Source: Melieria omissa | Taxonomy: Eukaryota; Arthropoda; Insecta; Diptera; Ulidiidae | Assembly (NCBI GenBank): GCA_963971225.1 | Contig: OZ020267.1 | Span: 7,715,574 to 7,779,573, forward strand | Length of the DNA stretch: 64,000 bases | Direction: 5' to 3' | The notes under the pieces: model-generated | Databases searched by the model: none | What the model was told of the DNA's origin: nothing | What the model saw: only the letters and a program-made list of their open reading frames with translations | Shown: positions 53,984-64,000 of the stretch, in pieces | Numbering within the stretch: position 1 is the stretch's first letter | Layout of the letters: each line of letters opens with the position of its first letter | Position numbers and translations under genes: made by a program

Positions 53984-55780
53984 TCAGAGGAAGCTCTCGC
54001 GCGCACCGTGCCGCTCGTCGCCGAGCATGACACGCTGCGACGGCGGCTCGCCGTACTGGTCCTGGTAGTAGTTCTCGCGCATCATCGTGTTGAGGCTGGA
54101 GCAGCGGAAGTAGAGTATCTCCTGGAAGGGCTTGCGGAAGTCGCGGTTGAGCGTCGCATAGATGATGGGGTTGAGCAGCGAGTTGGCATAACCCAGCCAG
54201 AGGAACAGCGACGAGAGCGACTGCGGCACGTGCACCGTCTCCGACTCGACAAAGGGCCGAATCAGCGCCAGTATGAAGAACGGCAGCCAGCAGATGGTGA
54301 AGGCGGACATGATAATGCCCAGCGTGGTGGAGGCCTTCTTCTCCTTGGCGAGCTGGAAGCGCAGCTTCTTCTGGTGCGGCGAGCCGAGCAGCCCCGAGCC
54401 GCTCACTGCACCGCCGCTGCCGCCACCATGTCCGGACAGGCCGCCGCACGTCGAGTACGTGAGCGAGGTGTTGCCGTAGCTGCTGTTGCGCTGACCATTG
54501 TTGGCGCCGGCGACAGCCAGGTCGGTGTTGCCAGGCGGCGAGCCGGTGCCGTTGAGCGCGTGCTGCAGATGCGTCTGGGCGCGCTTCTCCTCGAGCACAA
54601 TGCGGCGCGCTGCGCGGAAGATCTGATAGTAGACGAAGAGCATGACGGCGAGCGGTATGTAGAAGGAGCCCAGCGTCGCGTAGATCTGATATGCGAAGTT
54701 CTGGCAGACGGTGCAGATGGGCACGCCGTGCTCGTCCTCGTGCTCGTTGCCGAGTATGAGCAGCGGCGGCAGCGAGATGCAGGCGGCCGCCAGCCACACC
54801 AGCGCCACGCACAGCATCATGCGGCGCGGCGTGCGCTTGACGCCGTACTCGAGCGGCTTGGTGATGGCCAGGTAGCGGTCCACCGAGATCGCACACAGGT
54901 TCAGTATGGACGCGGTGCAGCAGAGCACATCGAACGCCACCCAGATGTCGCACAGCAGCGGCCCGAAGTTCCACTTCTCGAGCACCTCGTACAGCAGCGC
55001 CATCGGCATGACGAGCACTGCGACGCACAGGTCCGAGAGCGCCAGCGAGACGAGCAGATAGTTGCATGGCCGACGCAGCTTGCGCACCATGCAGACGGCA
55101 ATGCAGACGAGCACATTGCCCACGACGGTGCCGAGTATGACGAACAGCAGCACAATGCTGACGACGATGGCGTGCAGCGGCGGCAGCGCGAAGTCGGGCT
55201 GCAGGTCCGCGTCCGCTGCCGCTTGCGCCGGCGCAATGCTGACATTGGTGGGTGAGCCGCCCAGCGGATCGTATGCGCTGCTCGTTGTAATGAGCGCAGC
55301 GGTGTTGCTGGCACTAATACTGTTGTTGTTGTTGTTGGTGGAGGTGGCGGTATTGGCAGAGCCATTGCTGGCGGAGATTATGGAGGAGAGAAAGGCGCTC
55401 GAGTTGAAGTAGTCTGGATACGAGCTGAGCAGCGAGTCCTGCGGCACAGCGATGCGCTCGGCGTTCGTGTCCAGCACCAGCGACTCGAAGCTGAAGGCGG
55501 GCGCGTCTGCGGCAACGGCGGCCGACGCGAGCGCTATCCAACCGCTGAGGCCGAGCACGAGTGCGGTGAGGGCAGCCGCATGCAGTGCAGCCCGCACGCA
55601 GTGGCGCAGCCGAATTCTCAGTTTGCTGGCGGCGGCAGAGCCGTGGGCTGTCGTTGCGACTGGTGGCAAGTGGTGCGCTGGCTGCGGCGCTGATAGTTGC
55701 TGATAGTTGTAGTTGTAGCTGTAGTTGTTGCAGTTGTAGACGTAGTGGCAGGCGCTGGCGTCGCTGCTGTGTGAAGCCAT
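53984..55780 (-). CDS. 5-HT7: Serotonin receptor 5-HT7, G protein-coupled receptor
   Basis: Intronless 598-residue class A receptor for serotonin at the plasma membrane. The family couples to Gs and raises cAMP in neurons. A Tyr/Asn-rich N-terminus (10-28) and a basic stretch (53-63) precede a hydrophobic segment (68-92) that may act as a signal sequence. Glycosylation sites lie at N126, N139 and N179. Helices: TM1 203-231 (GN at 221-222), TM2 240-265 (LALSD, D250), TM3 with C277, amine-binding D284 and DRY 301-303, TM4 with W329, loop 2 with C356/C359, TM5 363-388, a Gly/Ser-rich third loop of about 90 residues, TM6 with CWLP 497-500, TM7 with NPIIY 537-541. The core and C-terminal tail match Drosophila 5-HT7 closely; the N-terminus and third loop differ. 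The last residues ESFL fit a class I PDZ ligand. The start at 55780 is the only Met before TM1, and a TAG lies in frame just upstream. No neighbouring gene. The coding region is GC-rich against AT-rich flanks. Confidence 0.97.
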   Translation of the reverse strand: MASHSSDASACHYVYNCNNYSYNYNYQQLSAPQPAHHLPPVATTAHGSAAASKLRIRLRHCVRAALHAAALTALVLGLSGWIALASAAVAADAPAFSFESLVLDTNAERIAVPQDSLLSSYPDYFNSSAFLSSIISASNGSANTATSTNNNNNSISASNTAALITTSSAYDPLGGSPTNVSIAPAQAAADADLQPDFALPPLHAIVVSIVLLFVILGTVVGNVLVCIAVCMVRKLRRPCNYLLVSLALSDLCVAVLVMPMALLYEVLEKWNFGPLLCDIWVAFDVLCCTASILNLCAISVDRYLAITKPLEYGVKRTPRRMMLCVALVWLAAACISLPPLLILGNEHEDEHGVPICTVCQNFAYQIYATLGSFYIPLAVMLFVYYQIFRAARRIVLEEKRAQTHLQHALNGTGSPPGNTDLAVAGANNGQRNSSYGNTSLTYSTCGGLSGHGGGSGGAVSGSGLLGSPHQKKLRFQLAKEKKASTTLGIIMSAFTICWLPFFILALIRPFVESETVHVPQSLSSLFLWLGYANSLLNPIIYATLNRDFRKPFQEILYFRCSSLNTMMRENYYQDQYGEPPSQRVMLGDERHGARESFL

Positions 55781-58139
55781 ATAAAATTTAGCTGATTGGA
55801 GAAGCGCCTAAGAACGGTTTGCGAATGAAGTGGAGGCTGAAACAGTTGTGTGGTTGTCTACGTTTAGATTGGTTGGGCGCGATTGCTTTGTGGTGGGACG
55901 CTGACTTTGATTGTTCGCTCTCTGTGCTGTGTGTGTGCTGTGCGACGGGGGCTTAACCTAGAGTGCGGGGCGTGCCAGTGGTCTGTTAGGCCCCCATCAA
56001 TGCACCAGCGAATACAGCGTTGCGTTGCGTTCACGAGCTGACGGTCGCAGCGGCTCTACTGTCCAGTGGGCAATGCCAATGTTGGGTCGTGCAATAATTT
56101 GCTTTGTCTGTGCGCCGCGTTTTGCTCGCTTCCATCTATCGAGCTGAATTAAGTGCTGCGGCAGCGCGTTGTCTCCAGGCAGATGCCATCAATTTTTCTG
56201 TCATTAATCATAATTCCAGTATTTGTTCAGCACTGTGCGCACATATCACAGTTGCCGTGTGCCGTGTGCGGTTCGGATGGATGATTGCGCTGCGGTTGTG
56301 ACAATGAGGTCATTTTCATCGACTATGCCTGCCGCCCCATTGTATCGCGGCTTAGTTGGCTGGCGACGCGCGCCGCGCCGATTTGTCCATAATTAATTGC
56401 GAGCGCGCAACTCAGACTGCAAATCCATGGCGAGTTGGCAACATTGCGTCACTGCTGAGAGTGTGTGGGTGTGTAAATATTCTATAATATTATATGTGCC
56501 TAAGATTTCTGGCGCATTCTAAAGCTCAGAAAAATATAGATTTTGTAGTTGAAACCGCTGACTGCGAATGAGACCATTTGGATTGAGTTGAAACTGTTGA
56601 ATTGATTGTCGCGTATCTGAAAGATAAGAAGAAGAAAAATTTATTGAGAATTTGAAGGTCAAGCTGTAAGTCCTAATATGTTCTATCAACTTTTGAATTA
56701 CGAATAAGAAAAACTAAACAAAAAAGCTATAAGCGCGCGCATTAACATAATTTTTCTTATTACAACAATTAAATAAATTACACCAGAGAAACAAATTTAC
56801 GACAAGACCCTCGAAACTTTGCTATTTCATTTGTTATGAGAACCATTTGAGCCGCTTTTGTTTGTTGTTGTTTCTCATTTGCCAGCTCAAGTTGGAATGC
56901 CTTTATAATCAGCTCGATTAAGGACGCAGCACATCCTTCGTTCACTTTGCTTCACTTCACAATCTAACCGCAATCGAATTGGCGCCGCGTCAGCGCGTTC
57001 GAAATGAGTGAAATTAATTTAATGCTAAAAGCCCAAAGATGAAATGCTGCGCGCCGTCAAGCAGTCAAATTGTTTTGCCAAGTTGTGCATTGGCCGATTC
57101 GAGCGAAGCCTAGAATGGACGCGCTGCTGTCAATCCCACGCACTAATCGACCCGAAATCAAGTTAATTGCTTGAATTAAAACGCGCGCGTCTTCCAAAAA
57201 CAATAACAACAACAACAACAACAAAAATATTGATAATGTTTTTGGATTGGCGTTGTTGGCGCATTTGCCTTTGGGCCGCCATGTAAACAAACTGTTTTGA
57301 CAAGTCGGCCATTTTGCTGGCCTTTTTACGGTTTGTTATTTGTTTGTTTGTTTGTTTCGGCCCATTTCATAGGTCAATGCGCCGCTACGCCATTAATTTC
57401 TCATTTCTTCAACCAAATGAAATGTTGATGTTTTGTTTGCTTCCTGTCTTATTCTTTGTTCTGCTTTGATTTTTTTCTAGTTGTTCATTTGTTTCATTTC
57501 ATTTGTGTGTGTGTGTGTGACTATGACTGTGACACACACTTTCAATGTGTTTACTTGGCCAAGAATGGAACGTGAAGCAACCACAGGCCGCATTTGTTGT
57601 GGTTGTTGTAGTTCGCGCCTTTTGGTCGCGCAATTGCGCTGCAAATACCACAAAATGGTTCGCATTACCCGCCCACACACCGCCTAGTCGCAGTTGTTGT
57701 TGGCTTTTTATATTTTTTCATAACATATTTTTTTATTTTGTTTGCGCCAAGCAGTGCCGGCTGACATGCCACTCCACATGGCGTGAATATAAATACGCGA
57801 ATAAATATAAATACAAACACAAACACAATGAATGGCGTTCATTAAATAGAGACGGGCACTTTTCACCGCCGGCTGCGCGTTCTCTGTGCTACCGAGTTGT
57901 TATTTTTTCTTGGTTTTTCACTTTTTAGTGGCTGCGTCGAGTGCGCAAATCGCGCGGCCACAAGCCAAAATGCTAGCAACATTTTACTTCGTTTATTTAC
58001 AAATAAATAAGAGAAAATAAAATGAATTGAAAGGAATTCTTGCAGACACTTTCACGGGTCGAATGTGGGGTCCATTGTTGCTGAAAAATACATGAAAGTA
58101 TGACGAGGGTTGTGACGTTGTGGTTAAGTGGGTGGGAGG
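55781..58139. other. 5' flank of 5-HT7; no other gene seen
   Basis: Probably contains the 5' UTR and promoter of the receptor, whose transcript would run from higher to lower coordinates. CCGTTCTTAG on the minus strand, inverse at 55808-55817, could be a splice acceptor just before the start codon. A TATAAA string on the minus strand lies near 56912. Neither can be confirmed. The start context (T at -3) is weak for an insect gene. GTTT and CAACAA runs lie near 57200 and 57340. No family-like frame. Confidence 0.4.
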
Positions 58140-59407
58140 TTAGTCTTAGTCTTAGTCTTAGTCTTAGTCTTAGTCTTAGTCTTAGTCTTAGTCTTAGTCC
58201 TAGTCTTAGTCTTAGTCTTAGTCTTAGTCTTAGTCTTAGTCTTAGTCTTAGTCTTAGTCTTAGTCTTAGTCTTAGTCTTAGTCTTAGTCTTGGTCTTGGT
58301 CTTGGTCTTAGTCTTAGTCTTAGTCTTAGTCTTAGTCTTAGTCTTAGTCTTAGTCTTAGTCTTAGTCTTAGTCTTAGTCTTAGTCTTAGTCTTAGTCTTA
58401 GTCTTAGTCTTAGTCTTAGTCTTAGTCTTAGTCTTAGTCTTAGTCTTAGTCTTAGTCTTAGTCTTAGTCTTAGTCTTAGTCTTAGTCTTAGTCTTAGTCT
58501 TAGTCTTAGTCTTAGTCTTAGTCTTAGTCTTAGTCTTAGTCTTAGTCTTAGTCTTAGTCTTAGTCTTAGTCTTAGTCTTAGTCTTAGTCTTAGTCTTAGT
58601 CTTAGTCTTAGTCTTAGTCTTAGTCTTAGTCTTAGTCTTAGTCTTAGTCTTAGTCTTAGTCTTAGTCTTAGTCTTAGTCTTAGTCTTAGTCTTAGTCTTA
58701 GTCTTAGTCTTAGTCTTAGTCTTAGTCTTAGTCTTAGTCATAGTCTTAGTCTTAGTCGTGGTCTTAGTCTTAGTCTTAGTCTTAGTCTTAGTCTTAGTCT
58801 TAGTCTTAGTCTTAGTCTTAGTCTTAGTCTTAGTCTTAGTCTTAGTCTTAGTCTTAGTCTTAGTCTTAGTCTTAGTCTTAGTCTTAGTCTTAGTCTTAGT
58901 CTTAGTCTTAGTCTTAGTCTTAGTCTTAGTCTTAGTCTTAGTCTTAGTCTTAGTCTTAGTCTTAGTCTTAGTCTTAGTCTTAGTCTTAGTCTTAGTCTTA
59001 GTCTTAGTCTTAGTCTTAGTCCTAGTCTTAGTCTTAGTCTTAGTCTTAGTCTTAGTCTTAGTCTTAGTCTTAGTCTTAGTCTTAGTCTTAGTCTTAGTCT
59101 TAGTCTTAGTCTTAGTCTTAGTCTTAGTCTTAGTCCTAGTCTCAGTCTTAGTCTTAGTCTTAGTCTTAGTCTTAGTCTTAGTCTTAGTCTTAGTCTTAGT
59201 CTTAGTCTTAGTCTTAGTCTTAGTCTTAGTCTTAGTCTTAGTCTTAGTCTTAGTCTTAGTCTTAGTCTTAGTCTTAGTCTTAGTCTTAGTCTTAGTCTTA
59301 GTCTTAGTCTTAGTCTTAGTCTTAGTCTTAGTCTTAGTCTTAGTCTTAGTCTTAGTCTTAGTCTTAGTCTTAGTCTTAGTCTTAGTCTTAGTCTTAGTTC
59401 TAGTCTT
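58140..59407. repeat. (TTAGTC)n hexanucleotide array, ~210 copies
   Basis: About 1.27 kb of TAGTCT/TTAGTC units, nearly perfect. Rare variants: three consecutive GGTCTT units near 58290-58305, an A variant at 58740, GTGG near 58757, and CCTAG/CTCAG variants near 58200, 59022 and 59135. Because the unit is six bases, two plus frames and one minus frame stay open for more than 430 codons (Ser-Leu, Val-Leu and Lys-Thr repeats). None is a gene. It starts 2.36 kb upstream of the 5-HT7 start codon. Confidence 0.97.
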
Positions 59408-61369
59408 GAATATTTTCTTCACACACAGTGATTGTATCACAGAAACAATGATTGTATGTCAGTCCCTCTACTCGTGTGTGATAAATTCTGATAATATCTT
59501 CCAAAACCTACATTTTTAGTTGGTAATTTAAACTTTCGCATGTCGCACTATTTCTATGTCCTGATTCGTTTTCCTTTTTTATCTAAATGATTATATTAAA
59601 TTGCAACTGAAATTTATTGTTTTGGGCAATGCCATAAATATTCTGGTCCCTTAAGCATTGTGTTACGTTATGCATTTATCTATACAGTCTTACACACCCA
59701 CACACACACACACACACACATGTACACGCATTAAACAGTTTAAATAATCAAATGGCCAATTTTCAAAAACTTTAGTAACTACATTAGGACGCAACATGGC
59801 TTTATGAAAATTTTTTCGCACAAGTATTTTCAGTATATTTTTAGTCAGAAAAATTTTCTATAAAAATATAACTATGTACTATTTTTTTTGGTTTCGAGTA
59901 AAAAAGCAAATGTTCTTTTTATGGCTTGAAAAAACTGAAATGCTGATAATTTGTAGTTAATATTTGCATTGCGTTACGAGTGCACATTCATTTGTTATTG
60001 TAAATATTTACACACTTTGTAGCTGTGCAAGTAGCAGTAAAACGTTGAACATAATAAATAAATAAATACACAAACAACACATAAATTTCCATATTTGTTT
60101 TATTTGCATACAGGAAACTTCATACTCGAACACTCGGCGGTACGAGACGTGTGCTTCATTATTTCGCCGCAATTCGACATGAATTTGTGTGTCAATAAGA
60201 GCGACTTGTGAGTTGTTTGCGTAATCAGCACTAATCATAAATCAACTGGAAGTTACGCACTTTCATGTGTAATGGCATTTAAAGCCTGTTTGCAGAGGTG
60301 TATTTGGGGTTCGAAAATTAGAATTAAAGTGTAGTCGACTTTCTCTGAAAAATTACTTTGCAGGCTCTAAAGTTAACGATCAAGATCCCCTAATATATAA
60401 TGTTTTTAGTATTCCAAATCTTTATGAATCTTTATAATATCCAAATCTTAATTTATAATATTTTTTAATATTTTTCAAATCTTTAAATCACCTTTCAGAA
60501 ATTCAAGTAGCTTGTTCTCTTGTCCATACAGCATTCACATTGCTATACACATTTTGTACTTGTATATTATTGAAAACAAATTAATTTATTTTTAGTTCGA
60601 AAAAAATAAAATAATTTTGTCGCACCACAGCTGAATGCATACGTCAAAATTTCACATAAGTATTTAGTTGACGGCCAGCGACATGCGGCGACTGCTGCCA
60701 CATGGACAGCAAAATCGAGTGTTTCCTCTTGCGCACTCAAGTTCAAGCAAGTCTTTCTTCGTGTTTCTAAATATACTCGTACAACATTTTAGAAATTTCG
60801 TATTTTCCCAGAACTAGTGCCAACAAAACTCATTTGTGTTCACTACATGGTCGAAGCGATTTTCAAGTAAATTAAATTGTTGCATTTACCTCGCAATCAA
60901 TAACGCATGAATGGTTTTTCATGGGCCATGATTGAACGCACAAATGATGGCGTTGAATACATTTTAGTTAAATTAAAATTAGATTTTTAATGTATATGTT
61001 CATGTAATTTAAAAATAAAATTGTTTGTACTAAAGAAATAATTTTGTATACTAAAAAAGAAAGCATTTGCGTGCTGCCTCTGAACTCAATTCATGTTGTG
61101 TGTGAATTTTTATGTGGAATGAGTTGGAAAAAACTTGAGCCAAGTCATTAGACAATTATTTTTTAATTAAAAAATATATTTGAATATCAAATTAATAGAA
61201 TTAATTAGTGAATCGTATTTTGTAGAGACACTACAGATAGGTACATATAGAAATAGATTTTCTATTCTCTGTTTTAACGTACACGTGTTAAAAATCAGGG
61301 AATATTCTTGTCAATGCCGAGCGTCGCTTTTGAAAGGATACAAAACATAAGAGACAAACAGTTTTGAAA
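59408..61369. other. Intergenic, no gene seen
   Basis: AT-rich upstream sequence with a CA microsatellite at 59699-59720. 60640-60960 is less AT-rich. No family-like frame; any distal 5' exon of 5-HT7 here would not be recognisable. Confidence 0.45.
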
Positions 61370-62001
61370 AAGGAATTGAAAACAACATAACTTGAACCCA
61401 TCAAAGTCGCAGGTGCTGAGGAAAATTTTCGTCGAGAGACCATCGGGAAGGATGCCAGCAGTTTTTAAGTAAGTATGAATTTGATTTGACAGGGGATATC
61501 AAAGTCATAGGTAACATACATAGGTGCTAAGGATAATCTCCGTGGGGAAGCCATTAGAAACTTTGCGTTACGGGTCGAAAATTCTCTTTCTTTCTGTAAA
61601 GAATGTGAGAATGTTTGTGCCACAGTACTTAGGTGCTTTGGTAGAGAAAGGATCTGGACAGTTTTGAAGAAGGAATTATTGAAGACTTAAACCCACAAAG
61701 TCACCGGTGCTGAGGAAAATCTCTGTCGAGAGATCATCGGGAATGATCACGACAGTTTTGAAGAATGAATTTGACTTCACTGGGACTCATCATAGTCATA
61801 GCCTCATACAGCTGAGGAAAATTTCTGTGGGGAATCATTAAACAATTTTGCATTACAGGTCGAAAATTCTTCAATTAAAAAATTTTCTGTAAAAAATAAA
61901 AGAATGGTTGAGATACGGTAAATACTTAGTTGGATTAGAATGGAAAGACCTGGACAGTTTTAAATTTGTAAATTACTGGACATTTGACTTAAATCCATTA
62001 A
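61370..62001. repeat. Degenerate tandem repeat with GGTGCTGAGGAAAATC motif
   Basis: AGGTGCTGAGGAAAATTTTC (61411), AGGTGCTAAGGATAATCTCC (about 61522), CGGTGCTGAGGAAAATCTCT (about 61705), and AGCTGAGGAAAATTTCTGTG (about 61810) are each followed by (G/A)AGA(C/T)CATCGGGAA or a similar string. ACAGTTTTGAA precedes several of them. Probably four or more units of about 100-180 bp. No coding function recognised. Confidence 0.7.
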
Positions 62002-62084
62002 CCCTTTCAGTCATAATGTCCAATATATTGGACTACAGCCCATACAATTCATACAGAACGGATTTATTTTCATGTCGGAAAGGG
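62002..62084. mobile_element. 83-bp TTAA-flanked MITE (piggyBac-like)
   Basis: Ends CCCTTTCAG...GTCGGAAAGGG, exactly flanked by TTAA on both sides (61998-62001, 62085-62088), the target of piggyBac-type transposases. Inside lies a perfect 16-bp palindrome, GTCCAATATATTGGAC, at about 62019-62034. It interrupts the degenerate repeat: GAGCTAAGGAAAATCTTTGT resumes right after it. No coding capacity. Confidence 0.75.
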
Positions 62085-63330
62085 TTAAGGTTGCAGGAGC
62101 TAAGGAAAATCTTTGTCGGGAGACCACTAAAAAGTTGTGTAGTAAGGGCCACAAACTTTTTGACTCTGTAAAGAATGCAAGAATGAGGCTCAGTGTTTGG
62201 GTGGGTTGATCAGAGATAATCCAACTTCAAAGTCAAAGTCATCACTACCGATTAGGTATCAAAATAAATATCTGCAAAATAGAGGTCACACACATTTCGC
62301 TTTGAAAATGCTTCAAGAAGTTAAAAAAACTGGGGTAGTAAAAGTGATCTTACAAGATTTTTTGAAGTGTTTCTTCACACATGTTCCTAGAAAGAGTTTG
62401 ACAGTGATACTTTCTACAAGACTTATGGAGAGGTTTAATTAAACCAACTTGGTCTGCAAACGATTTTAAAAGTCCATCATGCAGACTGTTTCAAGGTCAT
62501 ATTTTCTACAAAATTTGTGGACAGTTTCAATTATATGTTATTATATATATATATATTATTATTCAATTATACAGTATTTCGTAAGGGACCTTGAAAACGA
62601 TTTCAGAAGTCTTCCATATAGACTGCTTCAAGGTCATTCGAATTCTTGAAAAAAGATCTGTCAAGATTTCTTTGGCTGTTTCCATATATTTTCTACAAGG
62701 TTTGTGGGCAGTTTCGAAGCAGCCAATTCAATCATACAGAGTGTTGTTAGGTTCGTATGGGTCGTTGAAGAAAGATCAGTCAAGTCTTTCATAGAGACTT
62801 CTTTAAGGTAATTCGAGTTCTTGAAAAAAGACCACTCAAGAGTTTTCCTCTGGCTGTTTCCACATATTTTTTTCATATCATTTCTACAAGATTTGTTGAC
62901 AGTTTAAAACCAGCTAAATCAATCATAAAGACTGTTGTTAGGTTCGTGTGGGTCCTTGAAGAAAGATCACTCATTCAGTCAGTCAATTTTTTTAATTTAC
63001 TAAATATTTCTAAAGGTTTTCATACAGACTGATTAAGGATCACTGGGGTTCTTAAAGAAATATCACACTTAAAGAAATATTTCACTGCCTGTTTGTTGAA
63101 TAAGTTTGAGAATGATATTTTCCACAAGATTTGTGGACAGTTTCGAACCAGAGCGTTTCATACAGACTGTTGTTAGGACCATGCGGGTCCTTGAAGAAAA
63201 ATCAGTAGTATTCCTCAAACTATTCCTAAAAAAAATGTGGCAGTGATATTTTCACAAGATTCGTGGGGAGTATCAAACAATCCAATTTGATCCATGAATG
63301 ATTTAATAAGTCTCTCATAGTCCTTCAGTC
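62085..63330. repeat. Degenerate tandem array, ~190-240 bp units
   Basis: ACAAGATTTGTGGACAGTTT and variants occur at about 62508, 62694, 62886, 63124 and 63255. Each is followed, in the better copies, by CAATCATA(C/A)AGA(C/G)TGTTGTTAGG, then GGGTCCTTGAAGAAAGATCA. Shorter pieces (TTCTTGAAAAAAGA) recur between. The first 90 bp after 62085 still belong to the preceding repeat type. Confidence 0.7.
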
Positions 63331-64000
63331 AGGTCTTTGAAGCAGATCATCCAAGAGTTTTTTCACCTGTTTCAAGTAACGATTAGGCAGAAGATAAGTT
63401 TTAGTTTTCTCGTGTTACTGTTTTTAGGACATTCAGTGTACTCAAAAAACACCCTAGAAGAAGTTTGACAGTCAAAAAAATAAATAAACTAGAGTCATTT
63501 CCAAGTTATCCTTATTGGTGAAGTCTTTTATACTGAACGTTTTAAGGTCAGTTAGGTCCTTCAAAACAGAGATCTCTAGAGTTCCTCTATAGTTTTTTTT
63601 TAGTATTATGAAAAGTAAATTAAGTAAGTAGGTTCCACCCATTGATGCAACTATGACAAAAGCCCGAAATACTAAAATTTTATTTGTCACACACAAATAT
63701 GAACTGCTTTGTATTAAAGACTTAAAGTTTTTGCTCTTTAGCAAACAAGAATCTAACCATAACCTTCGTTTATATTGGAACTTTGGCCTTGTCACAATGT
63801 TTTTTTTTGCGAAGCATTGTTAGCTTTTAAGTAATGCTCCATTGTGATATTCGTTCATGCCCGCCGTTCCCCCTAAATTGCTATGAGCAACATCGTCGAC
63901 CCACTTTGCTCAAAGCAATGCGTTCAATAAATTCAACTTTTTGTATCTACTACAACAATTTACCGCACACCGCAGACATTGCGCTGCATACGAAATTTCC
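63331..64000. other. Intergenic, no gene seen
   Basis: AT-rich sequence at the window edge. The 63472-63795 minus-strand frame has no recognisable domain. The last 150 bases become less AT-rich. Confidence 0.45.

Noticed and set aside
53951..55255. 434-codon plus-strand frame and a 390-codon minus-strand frame over the receptor
   Set aside because: Shadows of the GC-rich 5-HT7 coding sequence in other frames; Arg/Ala/His-rich with no domain.
58140..59407. Telomere-like repeat
   Set aside because: The unit TTAGTC is not the insect TTAGG repeat, flies lack that telomere type, and unique sequence lies on both sides.
58100..59519. Three open frames of more than 430 codons (Ser-Leu, Val-Leu, Lys-Thr repeats)
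   Set aside because: They are direct translations of the TTAGTC hexamer. A six-base unit keeps several frames open with no selection, and no start context or domain supports a protein.

Overview
The window is eukaryotic and almost certainly from a higher dipteran fly. The only intact protein gene, on the minus strand at 53984-55780, closely matches the Drosophila serotonin receptor 5-HT7 across the whole seven-helix core and the C-terminal tail. The AT-rich flanks, many CA/GT microsatellites and several mariner families (including one with DD41D spacing, as in the rosa group first described from a Ceratitis fruit fly) would suit a tephritid. The species is an inference; nothing here proves it.

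Layout. From 1 to about 53.9 kb is a gene desert on the 3' side of 5-HT7. It holds tandem repeats, long simple-sequence arrays and decayed transposons. Mariner-type copies lie at 1.3-2.0, 8.8-9.5, 13.1-14.6 (one element nested in another), 26.4-27.2, 29.3-30.1, 31.1-32.8, 37.6-38.2 and 44.8-45.6 kb. Two tRNA-derived SINE-like copies lie at 14.9-15.1 and 42.7-42.9 kb. C-terminal scraps of non-LTR retrotransposons lie at about 35.8, 36.4 and 44.3 kb. Short non-autonomous inverted-repeat elements lie at 22.2, 51.8 and 62.0 kb, and a long fold-back hairpin at 42.4 kb. From 53.98 to 55.78 kb is the 5-HT7 coding sequence. From 55.8 to 64 kb is its 5' side, with a 1.27-kb hexanucleotide array starting 2.4 kb upstream of the start codon, then more degenerate tandem repeats.

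Simple repeats (units of 3, 4, 5, 6 and 7 bp, plus a purine-rich tract) make up roughly a tenth of the window. Most long open frames are artefacts of these arrays. No rRNA, functional tRNA, CRISPR array or operon-like structure was seen. I see no undescribed multi-gene system.

The most interesting points are: (i) a perfectly phased 12-bp repeat with nine CGATA cores, six inside the DRE octamer, resembling a DREF/BEAF-32 type element; (ii) a three-level nest of tandem repeat, mariner and DD41D element whose empty site can be read from a neighbouring repeat unit; (iii) two mariner remnants that tandemly multiplied the same internal protein segment; (iv) repeated internal-deletion derivatives of mariners; and (v) the hexanucleotide array upstream of 5-HT7.
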